Assembly (NCBI RefSeq): GCF_037975245.1
Contig: NC_092573.1
Location: 13,166,001 to 13,230,000 of the forward strand
DNA: 64,000 nucleotides
Source of the DNA: Apostichopus japonicus
Taxonomy: Eukaryota > Echinodermata > Holothuroidea > Aspidochirotida > Stichopodidae
Direction of reading: 5' to 3'
Shown: piece after piece, positions 51,214 to 64,000 of the stretch
How positions within the stretch are numbered: the first letter of the stretch is position 1
Layout: each line of letters begins with the position of its first letter
Made by a program: the position numbers and the translations under genes
The notes under the pieces: model-generated
Seen by the model: the letters and a program-made list of their open reading frames with translations, nothing else
Told to the model about the DNA's origin: nothing
Database searches by the model: none

Positions 51214-54200
51214 GTCATTTTACGTCTCGTGTGTGTCTGTGTGCTTTACTTATCTTTTCGTGTTTTTTTTTTTTTCGTTTTTTTTTTCCGTTTTTTTTTT
51301 TTTTTCACGGTTAAACTTTTGTGCGAATGTACAATACTCCAATTGGGGCATGGTATGCATTCATATCACATTGTTTTGGAAGAATCTGGAACTCTAAGTA
51401 TTATTTCGACCCAAGAATCACCAGGCTGGCGTGGTGGCCTGAACGGTTGGAAGACAGCACTGCGCGTCGGTGTTTGTTGTCAGGCTGTGTGAATCGCGCC
51501 GATCGGATGACAGACACTGCTTTGTTTATAATGGCATCGCCAAGGTGGAATTTTTACACGGGCCTAGGATCCCAATTCCGTATCCTCCCTTAGTTCGCAA
51601 AAGCATCCGGGAGATTACGTTTAGAGTCCGGCCTTCGGGCCAGAAGTGGGCTAGCTGACTTGCAATGGAGGGCTCACGTCGATTCGGACTGGGTTGATGT
51701 TCAACGTTCAGTGAAACCATGGCCTCGATGAGGCGTAATCTCTTGTTAATTTTAGCTTTCTGTCTTCAATTTTATAATATAATGATATAAATTTATTATT
51801 GCCTTTTTTTATTCGTCTTTTTCTCGCTTAGTTATCGCATTTTATTCAAGGTTAAATATATATGCTCATGTCTGCCTAGGTTCGACTCCCCGCCGAAGCA
51901 ATATTTTATTTTATGTTTTTATTATTATTATTAATATTTGGGGTGTTGTTGATATCTGCATGTCTATGCATGGTGTTTTAAGTTTGTTTCGCTTTGTTTG
52001 TCTGTTTTTTGTTTTGTTTTTAGGGGGGGGGGGGTGTTTGTCTCTATTTTGGTATTTTGTTTCGCGTAAACAAAGTAGGTCATTGCAATATTTTGCACAA
52101 CTTGTCAATAGAAACCGATTCGGAACTTAAGACCTGAGTGGTAAATTTGATTTCTGTCTCGCTCGTCGCCTTTCACTGGAAATTTGAATGAAAGTATTCA
52201 TAAGGACGAAAACTGTACCTGCAAAAAGAAATGCTTCTTTTGTACAGTGTAAGGCCACCGCGACATCTTTTCTGACAAGCTTGATGATATTTGTTCTTCG
52301 GGAATGTTGTGTCATTACTTAGCCTTTATATTATAAACAGTTAAGTGTGGAAAGAGCTATGCTCCTGTTAGAACAACTTAACATTTCTTAAATGCTGATT
52401 TACTGAGGCAGGCGTTTGAAAGACAGTGTGATACAAACAAGTACGGTAACGTGATAAACAATGCCACGAGCTCTCCGTGCATTAAAAACGATCGAAATGT
52501 GCGGTATTCATGACGGTACACAAAGCAGATCATGCGGATACAGCAGACATAGCCGAGAATAAAACCTAGTAGCGTGGAGGATTCAATTATGACATACTAG
52601 GACTTTCTACTGGTAAACTTTACTCATTGTCGAATAAGTCTATATCTAATTTCTAGCTTTTGCTCTATGTTTAACGTATTATGACCAAAACAAATATGAA
52701 ATTCACGACAATTCCATCGGACTTGTATATTCGTTTAAAAATAGCTCCGTTTCGAATCTAACGCTCCATTGCTATGGTAACATCGTGAATAATAGCCCTG
52801 CCGCTAATGGATAGATGACATGTAGAAGATGACCATCGGTGGCGCTCTCAACTTCTCGTGCCACGTCTGGCACCTATACAAGAAGTAACCGACATATTAC
52901 TGGCGCAATCCCGACCGAACATATTTTAACTCTCCTACAGACTTTTCTACACTGATCCCAGAAAGCATTAAGTGCCGTCAAAATGCCTCAGTTGCCAATA
53001 GGTACATGTCCATGACGTAACACTGTTCTCGTTGTGCATAAAACTGAAGTCAAAAGTAAGGCATATACTGATAGGCCTAGACTAGGTATACGTTGCAGAC
53101 TATACATATGCTAACTTCACAGACAGACATACATGCATTCAGACAACTTCGGGTAATGTAAAATATCACTAACCGTAATCACGTTATGTTTACTCTGTCT
53201 TCAAATGTCGTCCTTTTCTTCTCTGCAACCCCGGGCCGTCATTGGAGTCGTTCGAACAACTATATTAAGGCGAAGAACGACGTCAAGATATATCCAACGT
53301 CTAGACTACACTGCTTGCAATGGAGAGAGAACTGCCCAGTACAGTACAGTACGTGTTGATATGAACGCCTACAAAATGACAACAAATATTTTCCATTGAA
53401 AATCCACTGTGTATGACGGTATAGTAAACACTCGTATATAGATCAACGCACACGCGCGCACGGAGGTATTATGTACGTACAGCATGCAATGCAGACAAAT
53501 ATTTCGGAGCGCGCGCTTCTGATTTTGTGCTGATATTCTTGTGAGCGCTCTTGTATCACTGTTTGCATGCGCGCACGGACAAGATAGACGTCAGACTATC
53601 ACGCTGTAGCTACTAAACCTTTACTTACATGTGTACAGCAGTAGACTACTGTGATGGTTGCATGCGGCAGTTTAATTTTGTGTGCACAATATGTCAGCAT
53701 TGTACGGTGGCTTAATAAGGACATAGGAAAGAAAAACAGTGTCCCCAAATCTCACAATGTTGTCTTTTTATCTCAAACGTTGCCTCTTTTTTTCCCTTCA
53801 AAATTTAGATCCAAAAACAAAAGTCCAAAAGTAGAGACAAAAAGTCCAAATTTTCAGATTTGAGCAGACTTGTTTCCTTTCCTATGTCCCTATTAAGCCA
53901 CCGTAGTATTGTGACTATTCTATGATCAGAAAAACTGTACAAATCTAACGGAATTGCTAATGTTATAATGTTAAGAGACTGGCCTTTATCATCCCTGTAA
54001 AGTCAGAACGCGACGGTGTTTATTTCAGTCACGGTTGGCAGCCCTCTTAGGGTTTTAATCAGGAGCTTTCTATTTTATAGCTGTTGTAGGTGTCGTACCA
54101 GAAGTAATCCTTCCATTATCTTACACAGTACTAAGTCCGTCACGTTTAGGGTCCGCTAAAGTATAGCTAGAAGTTGTCAACTGACAAATCATACCCCCAC

Positions 54201-54311
54201 GTTGGTATCTGATCAGGGCTTGGCCTGCCAGGGTGCATGCACATTTCTATATCATGACGCAGTTTAGACTTTGAGCTAGAAGAGGAGCAAGTTAAGCACA
54301 CTGAACCGTCC
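51214..54311 (+). repeat. Unit copy 17 (type B, begins at unit position 177)
   Basis: First copy with type B markers, such as GAAGAATCTGG for GAACAATCTGG and a pure G12 tract near 52023-52034. It has a private G at 52638 (AATAAGTCT, AATAAATCT elsewhere). Structured RNA at 51608-51745, MITE at 53703-53905. Confidence 0.95.
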
Positions 54312-54884
54312 GCTCGCACGGAGAAACATATCCAGATTAAAACACAGAATTTCTTAACTGTTCTGTGTCACCTCCTTGAATCCTCCTTATTTGCACATCA
54401 CCTCTACTTTGAATTATGCGCAAGTTCCACATCAAGACATTCAAAACGATCGTGGTGACTGGAAATATGCCAAAACAAGCACTGCGTTAGGTCATTTTAC
54501 GTCTCGTGTGTGTCTGTGTGCTTTACTTATCTTTTCGTGTTTTTTTTTTTTTCGTTTTTTTTTTCCGTTTTTTTTTTTTTTTCACGGTTAAACTTTTGTG
54601 CGAATGTACAATACTCCAATTGGGGCATGGTATGCATTCATATCACATTGTTTTGGAAGAATCTGGAACTCTAAGTATTATTTCGACCCAAGAATCACCA
54701 GGCTGGCGTGGTGGCCTGAACGGTTGGAAGACAGCACTGCGCGTCGGTGTTTGTTGTCAGGCTGTGTGAATCGCGCCGATCGGATGACAGACACTGCTTT
54801 GTTTATAATGGCATCGCCAAGGTGGAATTTTTACACGGGCCTAGGATCCCAATTCCGTATCCTCCCTTAGTTCGCAAAAGCATC

Positions 54885-55022
54885 CGGGAGATTACGTTTA
54901 GAGTCCGGCCTTCGGGCCAGAAGTGGGCTAGCTGACTTGCAATGGAGGGCTCACGTCGATTCGGACTGGGTTGATGTTCAACGTTCAGTGAAACCATGGC
55001 CTCGATGAGGCGTAATCTCTTG
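54885..55022 (+). ncRNA. Candidate structured RNA, type B copy 18
   Basis: Identical to the type A version across all paired segments, although flanking sequence on both sides has diverged (C/G at the position equivalent to 343, T/G at 745). Confidence 0.5.
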
Positions 55023-56981
55023 TTAATTTTAGCTTTCTGTCTTCAATTTTATAATATAATGATATAAATTTATTATTGCCTTTTTTTATTCGTCTTTTTC
55101 TCGCTTAGTTATCGCATTTTATTCAAGGTTAAATATATATGCTCATGTCTGCCTAGGTTCGACTCCCCGCCGAAGCAATATTTTATTTTATGTTTTTATT
55201 ATTATTATTAATATTTGGGGTGTTGTTGATATCTGCATGTCTATGCATGGTGTTTTAAGTTTGTTTCGCTTTGTTTGTCTGTTTTTTGTTTTGTTTTTAG
55301 GGGGGGGGGGGGGTGTTTGTCTCTATTTTGGTATTTTGTTTCGCGTAAACAAAGTAGGTCATTGCAATATTTTGCACAACTTGTCAATAGAAACCGATTC
55401 GGAACTTAAGACCTGAGTGGTAAATTTGATTTCTGTCTCGCTCGTCGCCTTTCACTGGAAATTTGAATGAAAGTATTCATAAGGACGAAAACTGTACCTG
55501 CAAAAAGAAATGCTTCTTTTGTACAGTGTAAGGCCACCGCGACATCTTTTCTGACAAGCTTGATGATATTTGTTCTTCGGGAATGTTGTGTCATTACTTA
55601 GCCTTTATATTATAAACAGTTAAGTGTGGAAAGAGCTATGCTCCTGTTAGAACAACTTAACATTTCTTAAATGCTGATTTACTGAGGCAGGCGTTTGAAA
55701 GACAGTGTGATACAAACAAGTACGGTAACGTGATAAACAATGCCACGAGCTCTCCGTGCATTAAAAACGATCGAAATGTGCGGTATTCATGACGGTACAC
55801 AAAGCAGATCATGCGGATACAGCAGACATAGCCGAGAATAAAACCTAGTAGCGTGGAGGATTCAATTATGACATACTAGGACTTTCTACTGGTAAACTTT
55901 ACTCATTGTCGAATAAATCTATATCTAATTTCTAGCTTTTGCTCTATGTTTAACGTATTATGACCAAAACAAATATGAAATTCACGACAATTCCATCGGA
56001 CTTGTATATTCGTTTAAAAATAGCTCCGTTTCGAATCTAACGCTCCATTGCTATGGTAACATCGTGAATAATAGCCCTGCCGCTAATGGATAGATGACAT
56101 GTAGAAGATGACCATCGGTGGCGCTCTCAACTTCTCGTGCCACGTCTGGCACCTATACAAGAAGTAACCGACATATTACTGGCGCAATCCCGACCGAACA
56201 TATTTTAACTCTCCTACAGACTTTTCTACACTGATCCCAGAAAGCATTAAGTGCCGTCAAAATGCCTCAGTTGCCAATAGGTACATGTCCATGACGTAAC
56301 ACTGTTCTCGTTGTGCATAAAACTGAAGTCAAAAGTAAGGCATATACTGATAGGCCTAGACTAGGTATACGTTGCAGACTATACATATGCTAACTTCACA
56401 GACAGACATACATGCATTCAGACAACTTCGGGTAATGTAAAATATCACTAACCGTAATCACGTTATGTTTACTCTGTCTTCAAATGTCGTCCTTTTCTTC
56501 TCTGCAACCCCGGGCCGTCATTGGAGTCGTTCGAACAACTATATTAAGGCGAAGAACGACGTCAAGATATATCCAACGTCTAGACTACACTGCTTGCAAT
56601 GGAGAGAGAACTGCCCAGTACAGTACAGTACGTGTTGATATGAACGCCTACAAAATGACAACAAATATTTTCCATTGAAAATCCACTGTGTATGACGGTA
56701 TAGTAAACACTCGTATATAGATCAACGCACACGCGCGCACGGAGGTATTATGTACGTACAGCATGCAATGCAGACAAATATTTCGGAGCGCGCGCTTCTG
56801 ATTTTGTGCTGATATTCTTGTGAGCGCTCTTGTATCACTGTTTGCATGCGCGCACGGACAAGATAGACGTCAGACTATCACGCTGTAGCTACTAAACCTT
56901 TACTTACATGTGTACAGCAGTAGACTACTGTGATGGTTGCATGCGGCAGTTTAATTTTGTGTGCACAATATGTCAGCATTG

Positions 56982-57184
56982 TACGGTGGCTTAATAAGGA
57001 CATAGGAAAGAAAAACAGTGTCCCCAAATCTCACAATGTTGTCTTTTTATCTCAAACGTTGCCTCTTTTTTTCCCTTCAAAATTTAGATCCAAAAACAAA
57101 AGTCCAAAAGTAGAGACAAAAAGTCCAAATTTTCAGATTTGAGCAGACTTGTTTCCTTTCCTATGTCCCTATTAAGCCACCGTA
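56982..57184. mobile_element. MITE, type B copy 18
   Basis: Same length and arms as in type A, with no difference seen, showing that the insertion predates the A/B split. Confidence 0.8.
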
Positions 57185-57590
57185 GTATTGTGACTATTCT
57201 ATGATCAGAAAAACTGTACAAATCTAACGGAATTGCTAATGTTATAATGTTAAGAGACTGGCCTTTATCATCCCTGTAAAGTCAGAACGCGACGGTGTTT
57301 ATTTCAGTCACGGTTGGCAGCCCTCTTAGGGTTTTAATCAGGAGCTTTCTATTTTATAGCTGTTGTAGGTGTCGTACCAGAAGTAATCCTTCCATTATCT
57401 TACACAGTACTAAGTCCGTCACGTTTAGGGTCCGCTAAAGTATAGCTAGAAGTTGTCAACTGACAAATCATACCCCCACGTTGGTATCTGATCAGGGCTT
57501 GGCCTGCCAGGGTGCATGCACATTTCTATATCATGACGCAGTTTAGACTTTGAGCTAGAAGAGGAGCAAGTTAAGCACACTGAACCGTCC

Positions 57591-60500
57591 GCTCGCACGG
57601 AGAAACATATCCAGATTAAAACACAGAATTTCTTAACTGTTCTGTGTCACCTCCTTGAATCCTCCTTATTTGCACATCACCTCTACTTTGAATTATGCGC
57701 AAGTTCCACATCAAGACATTCAAAACGATCGTGGTGACTGGAAATATGCCAAAACAAGCACTGCGTTAGGTCATTTTACGTCTCGTGTGTGTCTGTGTGC
57801 TTTACTTATCTTTTCGTGTTTTTTTTTTTTTCGTTTTTTTTTTCCGTTTTTTTTTTTTTTTCACGGTTAAACTTTTGTGCGAATGTACAATACTCCAATT
57901 GGGGCATGGTATGCATTCATATCACATTGTTTTGGAAGAATCTGGAACTCTAAGTATTATTTCGACCCAAGAATCACCAGGCTGGCGTGGTGGCCTGAAC
58001 GGTTGGAAGACAGCACTGCGCGTCGGTGTTTGTTGTCAGGCTGTGTGAATCGCGCCGATCGGATGACAGACACTGCTTTGTTTATAATGGCATCGCCAAG
58101 GTGGAATTTTTACACGGGCCTAGGATCCCAATTCCGTATCCTCCCTTAGTTCGCAAAAGCATCCGGGAGATTACGTTTAGAGTCCGGCCTTCGGGCCAGA
58201 AGTGGGCTAGCTGACTTGCAATGGAGGGCTCACGTCGATTCGGACTGGGTTGATGTTCAACGTTCAGTGAAACCATGGCCTCGATGAGGCGTAATCTCTT
58301 GTTAATTTTAGCTTTCTGTCTTCAATTTTATAATATAATGATATAAATTTATTATTGCCTTTTTTTATTCGTCTTTTTCTCGCTTAGTTATCGCATTTTA
58401 TTCAAGGTTAAATATATATGCTCATGTCTGCCTAGGTTCGACTCCCCGCCGAAGCAATATTTTATTTTATGTTTTTATTATTATTATTAATATTTGGGGT
58501 GTTGTTGATATCTGCATGTCTATGCATGGTGTTTTAAGTTTGTTTCGCTTTGTTTGTCTGTTTTTTGTTTTGTTTTTAGGGGGGGGGGGTGTTTGTCTCT
58601 ATTTTGGTATTTTGTTTCGCGTAAACAAAGTAGGTCATTGCAATATTTTGCACAACTTGTCAATAGAAACCGATTCGGAACTTAAGACCTGAGTGGTAAA
58701 TTTGATTTCTGTCTCGCTCGTCGCCTTTCACTGGAAATTTGAATGAAAGTATTCATAAGGACGAAAACTGTACCTGCAAAAAGAAATGCTTCTTTTGTAC
58801 AGTGTAAGGCCACCGCGACATCTTTTCTGACAAGCTTGATGATATTTGTTCTTCGGGAATGTTGTGTCATTACTTAGCCTTTATATTATAAACAGTTAAG
58901 TGTGGAAAGAGCTATGCTCCTGTTAGAACAACTTAACATTTCTTAAATGCTGATTTACTGAGGCAGGCGTTTGAAAGACAGTGTGATACAAACAAGTACG
59001 GTAACGTGATAAACAATGCCACGAGCTCTCCGTGCATTAAAAACGATCGAAATGTGCGGTATTCATGACGGTACACAAAGCAGATCATGCGGATACAGCA
59101 GACATAGCCGAGAATAAAACCTAGTAGCGTGGAGGATTCAATTATGACATACTAGGACTTTCTACTGGTAAACTTTACTCATTGTCGAATAAATCTATAT
59201 CTAATTTCTAGCTTTTGCTCTATGTTTAACGTATTATGACCAAAACAAATATGAAATTCACGACAATTCCATCGGACTTGTATATTCGTTTAAAAATAGC
59301 TCCGTTTCGAATCTAACGCTCCATTGCTATGGTAACATCGTGAATAATAGCCCTGCCGCTAATGGATAGATGACATGTAGAAGATGACCATCGGTGGCGC
59401 TCTCAACTTCTCGTGCCACGTCTGGCACCTATACAAGAAGTAACCGACATATTACTGGCGCAATCCCGACCGAACATATTTTAACTCTCCTACAGACTTT
59501 TCTACACTGATCCCAGAAAGCATTAAGTGCCGTCAAAATGCCTCAGTTGCCAATAGGTACATGTCCATGACGTAACACTGTTCTCGTTGTGCATAAAACT
59601 GAAGTCAAAAGTAAGGCATATACTGATAGGCCTAGACTAGGTATACGTTGCAGACTATACATATGCTAACTTCACAGACAGACATACATGCATTCAGACA
59701 ACTTCGGGTAATGTAAAATATCACTAACCGTAATCACGTTATGTTTACTCTGTCTTCAAATGTCGTCCTTTTCTTCTCTGCAACCCCGGGCCGTCATTGG
59801 AGTCGTTCGAACAACTATATTAAGGCGAAGAACGACGTCAAGATATATCCAACGTCTAGACTACACTGCTTGCAATGGAGAGAGAACTGCCCAGTACAGT
59901 ACAGTACGTGTTGATATGAACGCCTACAAAATGACAACAAATATTTTCCATTGAAAATCCACTGTGTATGACGGTATAGTAAACACTCGTATATAGATCA
60001 ACGCACACGCGCGCACGGAGGTATTATGTACGTACAGCATGCAATGCAGACAAATATTTCGGAGCGCGCGCTTCTGATTTTGTGCTGATATTCTTGTGAG
60101 CGCTCTTGTATCACTGTTTGCATGCGCGCACGGACAAGATAGACGTCAGACTATCACGCTGTAGCTACTAAACCTTTACTTACATGTGTACAGCAGTAGA
60201 CTACTGTGATGGTTGCATGCGGCAGTTTAATTTTGTGTGCACAATATGTCAGCATTGTACGGTGGCTTAATAAGGACATAGGAAAGAAAAACAGTGTCCC
60301 CAAATCTCACAATGTTGTCTTTTTATCTCAAACGTTGCCTCTTTTTTTCCCTTCAAAATTTAGATCCAAAAACAAAAGTCCAAAAGTAGAGACAAAAAGT
60401 CCAAATTTTCAGATTTGAGCAGACTTGTTTCCTTTCCTATGTCCCTATTAAGCCACCGTAGTATTGTGACTATTCTATGATCAGAAAAACTGTACAAATC

Positions 60501-60866
60501 TAACGGAATTGCTAATGTTATAATGTTAAGAGACTGGCCTTTATCATCCCTGTAAAGTCAGAACGCGACGGTGTTTATTTCAGTCACGGTTGGCAGCCCT
60601 CTTAGGGTTTTAATCAGGAGCTTTCTATTTTATAGCTGTTGTAGGTGTCGTACCAGAAGTAATCCTTCCATTATCTTACACAGTACTAAGTCCGTCACGT
60701 TTAGGGTCCGCTAAAGTATAGCTAGAAGTTGTCAACTGACAAATCATACCCCCACGTTGGTATCTGATCAGGGCTTGGCCTGCCAGGGTGCATGCACATT
60801 TCTATATCATGACGCAGTTTAGACTTTGAGCTAGAAGAGGAGCAAGTTAAGCACACTGAACCGTCC
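57591..60866 (+). repeat. Unit copy 19 (type B, complete)
   Basis: 3276 bp. The 3-bp difference from copy 18 is entirely the G tract (G11 instead of G14). Structured RNA at 58164-58301, MITE at 60258-60460. Confidence 0.95.
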
Positions 60867-63800
60867 GCTCGCACGGAGAAACATATCCAGATTAAAACAC
60901 AGAATTTCTTAACTGTTCTGTGTCACCTCCTTGAATCCTCCTTATTTGCACATCACCTCTACTTTGAATTATGCGCAAGTTCCACATCAAGACATTCAAA
61001 ACGATCGTGGTGACTGGAAATATGCCAAAACAAGCACTGCGTTAGGTCATTTTACGTCTCGTGTGTGTCTGTGTGCTTTACTTATCTTTTCGTGTTTTTT
61101 TTTTTTTCGTTTTTTTTTTCCGTTTTTTTTTTTTTTTCACGGTTAAACTTTTGTGCGAATGTACAATACTCCAATTGGGGCATGGTATGCATTCATATCA
61201 CATTGTTTTGGAAGAATCTGGAACTCTAAGTATTATTTCGACCCAAGAATCACCAGGCTGGCGTGGTGGCCTGAACGGTTGGAAGACAGCACTGCGCGTC
61301 GGTGTTTGTTGTCAGGCTGTGTGAATCGCGCCGATCGGATGACAGACACTGCTTTGTTTATAATGGCATCGCCAAGGTGGAATTTTTACACGGGCCTAGG
61401 ATCCCAATTCCGTATCCTCCCTTAGTTCGCAAAAGCATCCGGGAGATTACGTTTAGAGTCCGGCCTTCGGGCCAGAAGTGGGCTAGCTGACTTGCAATGG
61501 AGGGCTCACGTCGATTCGGACTGGGTTGATGTTCAACGTTCAGTGAAACCATGGCCTCAATGAGGCGTAATCTCTTGTTAATTTTAGCTTTCTGTCTTCA
61601 ATTTTATAATATAATGATATAAATTTATTATTGCCTTTTTTTATTCGTCTTTTTCTCGCTTAGTTATCGCATTTTATTCAAGGTTAAATATATATGCTCA
61701 TGTCTGCCTAGGTTCGACTCCCCGCCGAAGCAATATTTTATTTTATGTTTTTATTATTATTATTAATATTTGGGGTGTTGTTGATATCTGCATGTCTATG
61801 CATGGTGTTTTAAGTTTGTTTCGCTTTGTTTGTCTGTTTTTTGTTTTGTTTTTAGGGGGGGGGGTGTTTGTCTCTATTTTGGTATTTTGTTTCGCGTAAA
61901 CAAAGTAGGTCATTGCAATATTTTGCACAACTTGTCAATAGAAACCGATTCGGAACTTAAGACCTGAGTGGTAAATTTGATTTCTGTCTCGCTCGTCGCC
62001 TTTCACTGGAAATTTGAATGAAAGTATTCATAAGGACGAAAACTGTACCTGCAAAAAGAAATGCTTCTTTTGTACAGTGTAAGGCCACCGCGACATCTTT
62101 TCTGACAAGCTTGATGATATTTGTTCTTCGGGAATGTTGTGTCATTACTTAGCCTTTATATTATAAACAGTTAAGTGTGGAAAGAGCTATGCTCCTGTTA
62201 GAACAACTTAACATTTCTTAAATGCTGATTTACTGAGGCAGGCGTTTGAAAGACAGTGTGATACAAACAAGTACGGTAACGTGATAAACAATGCCACGAG
62301 CTCTCCGTGCATTAAAAACGATCGAAATGTGCGGTATTCATGACGGTACACAAAGCAGATCATGCGGATACAGCAGACATAGCCGAGAATAAAACCTAGT
62401 AGCGTGGAGGATTCAATTATGACATACTAGGACTTTCTACTGGTAAACTTTACTCATTGTCGAATAAATCTATATCTAATTTCTAGCTTTTGCTCTATGT
62501 TTAACGTATTATGACCAAAACAAATATGAAATTCACGACAATTCCATCGGACTTGTATATTCGTTTAAAAATAGCTCCGTTTCGAATCTAACGCTCCATT
62601 GCTATGGTAACATCGTGAATAATAGCCCTGCCGCTAATGGATAGATGACATGTAGAAGATGACCATCGGTGGCGCTCTCAACTTCTCGTGCCACGTCTGG
62701 CACCTATACAAGAAGTAACCGACATATTACTGGCGCAATCCCGACCGAACATATTTTAACTCTCCTACAGACTTTTCTACACTGATCCCAGAAAGCATTA
62801 AGTGCCGTCAAAATGCCTCAGTTGCCAATAGGTACATGTCCATGACGTAACACTGTTCTCGTTGTGCATAAAACTGAAGTCAAAAGTAAGGCATATACTG
62901 ATAGGCCTAGACTAGGTATACGTTGCAGACTATACATATGCTAACTTCACAGACAGACATACATGCATTCAGACAACTTCGGGTAATGTAAAATATCACT
63001 AACCGTAATCACGTTATGTTTACTCTGTCTTCAAATGTCGTCCTTTTCTTCTCTGCAACCCCGGGCCGTCATTGGAGTCGTTCGAACAACTATATTAAGG
63101 CGAAGAACGACGTCAAGATATATCCAACGTCTAGACTACACTGCTTGCAATGGAGAGAGAACTGCCCAGTACAGTACAGTACGTGTTGATATGAACGCCT
63201 ACAAAATGACAACAAATATTTTCCATTGAAAATCCACTGTGTATGACGGTATAGTAAACACTCGTATATAGATCAACGCACACGCGCGCACGGAGGTATT
63301 ATGTACGTACAGCATGCAATGCAGACAAATATTTCGGAGCGCGCGCTTCTGATTTTGTGCTGATATTCTTGTGAGCGCTCTTGTATCACTGTTTGCATGC
63401 GCGCACGGACAAGATAGACGTCAGACTATCACGCTGTAGCTACTAAACCTTTACTTACATGTGTACAGCAGTAGACTACTGTGATGGTTGCATGCGGCAG
63501 TTTAATTTTGTGTGCACAATATGTCAGCATTGTACGGTGGCTTAATAAGGACATAGGAAAGAAAAACAGTGTCCCCAAATCTCACAATGTTGTCTTTTTA
63601 TCTCAAACGTTGCCTCTTTTTTTCCCTTCAAAATTTAGATCCAAAAACAAAAGTCCAAAAGTAGAGACAAAAAGTCCAAATTTTCAGATTTGAGCAGACT
63701 TGTTTCCTTTCCTATGTCCCTATTAAGCCACCGTAGTATTGTGACTATTCTATGATCAGAAAAACTGTACAAATCTAACGGAATTGCTAATGTTATAATG

Positions 63801-64000
63801 TTAAGAGACTGGCCTTTATCATCCCTGTAAAGTCAGAACGCGACGGTGTTTATTTCAGTCACGGTTGGCAGCCCTCTTAGGGTTTTAATCAGGAGCTTTC
63901 TATTTTATAGCTGTTGTAGGTGTCGTACCAGAAGTAATCCTTCCATTATCTTACACAGTACTAAGTCCGTCACGTTTAGGGTCCGCTAAAGTATAGCTAG
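60867..64000 (+). repeat. Unit copy 20 (type B, truncated by window end)
   Basis: 3134 bp before the window ends. The G tract is G10. It carries the only substitution I found in the structured RNA anywhere in the array (A at 61559, G elsewhere). Structured RNA at 61440-61577, MITE at 63533-63735. Confidence 0.95.
61440..61577 (+). ncRNA. Candidate structured RNA, copy 20, with a loop substitution
   Basis: Carries G to A at 61559, equivalent to 688 in copy 1. This is the first base of the three-base loop of P5 (GCCTC-GAT-GAGGC becomes GCCTC-AAT-GAGGC), so the stem is unchanged. Confidence 0.5.

Larger units (their letters stand above)
54312..57590 (+). repeat. Unit copy 18 (type B, complete)
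   Basis: 3279 bp. Relative to type A it has a 7-bp insertion near 56091-56100 (GGATAGATGACATG), a 3-bp deletion in CTCCTACAGAC, 3-bp insertions in TCTGATCAGGGC and GCGCAAGTTCC, and a G14 tract. Structured RNA at 54885-55022, MITE at 56982-57184. Confidence 0.95.
1..64000. repeat. Macrosatellite array of a 3.27-kb unit (about 20 copies)
   Basis: The same unit recurs head to tail from the first to the last base, with unit starts (GCTCGCACGGAG) at 1, 3267, 6533, 9799, 13065, 16331, 21795, 25061, 28327, 31593, 34860, 38126, 41392, 44658, 47923, 54312, 57591 and 60867. The period is 3266 in type A copies and 3276-3279 in type B copies. Copies of the same type differ by only a few bases, mostly in homopolymers. 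No copy is inverted and no other sequence interrupts the array. Such homogeneity is known for macrosatellites kept uniform by unequal crossover or gene conversion. Over-collapsed or looped assembly could imitate part of it, but the private variants of individual copies argue that at least some copies are distinct molecules. Confidence 0.98.

Noticed and set aside
51085-51492. 135-codon frame crossing the second gap
   Set aside because: It exists only because N bases contain no stops.
1-64000. CRISPR-like array
   Set aside because: The repeats are 3.27 kb contiguous units without spacers; the sequence features are those of a eukaryotic genome.
1-64000. Ribosomal or histone gene array
   Set aside because: No rRNA or histone sequence in any frame or strand, despite the suggestive unit size.

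Overview
The whole 64 kb window is one head-to-tail tandem array of a single unit of about 3.27 kb. I count 15 complete and 5 interrupted copies, all in the same orientation. Two 100-N scaffold gaps (19203-19302 and 51114-51213) break the array. There is no unique flanking sequence on either side, so the array runs beyond the window. I found no convincing protein-coding gene, rRNA, spliceosomal snRNA, intact tRNA or CRISPR. The open frames of 60-97 codons recur once per unit and match no family I know.

The sequence looks like an animal nuclear macrosatellite: moderate A+T content, long T and G homopolymers, a TA-flanked MITE, tRNA-derived SINE-like features, a vertebrate/invertebrate-style X-box motif, and generic 100-N gaps. 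A marine invertebrate is my best guess, but nothing in the sequence fixes the taxon.

Layout of one unit, using copy 1 coordinates: 226-266, a T12-CG-T14-CG-T11 tract; 385-470, a tRNA-like head with a Pol III A box; 569-706, a compact RNA fold with nested and adjacent helices; 720-765, AT-rich; 775-870, a second tRNA-like relic with an exact B box and T-run terminators; 983-994, a G5-A-G6 tract; 1730-1828, an RFX-like X-box, a GGTGGCGCT core and a perfect 6-bp hairpin; 2405-2535, alternating purine-pyrimidine tracts; 2661-2863, a 203-bp MITE with 29-bp terminal inverted repeats. The rest is unassigned.

There are two subfamilies. Type A (period 3266 +/-1) fills 1-51113. Type B (period 3276-3279) fills 51214-64000. 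The switch between them is hidden in the second gap. Within a type the copies are nearly identical. Between types the differences are unevenly spread: a 401-bp block carrying the RNA fold and a 1166-bp block carrying the MITE have no fixed A/B differences, while the 680 bp between 1316 and 1996 has eleven. The best candidate for an undescribed element is the structured RNA at 569-706 and its 18 further copies. Its function is unknown, and an origin as a SINE body is possible.
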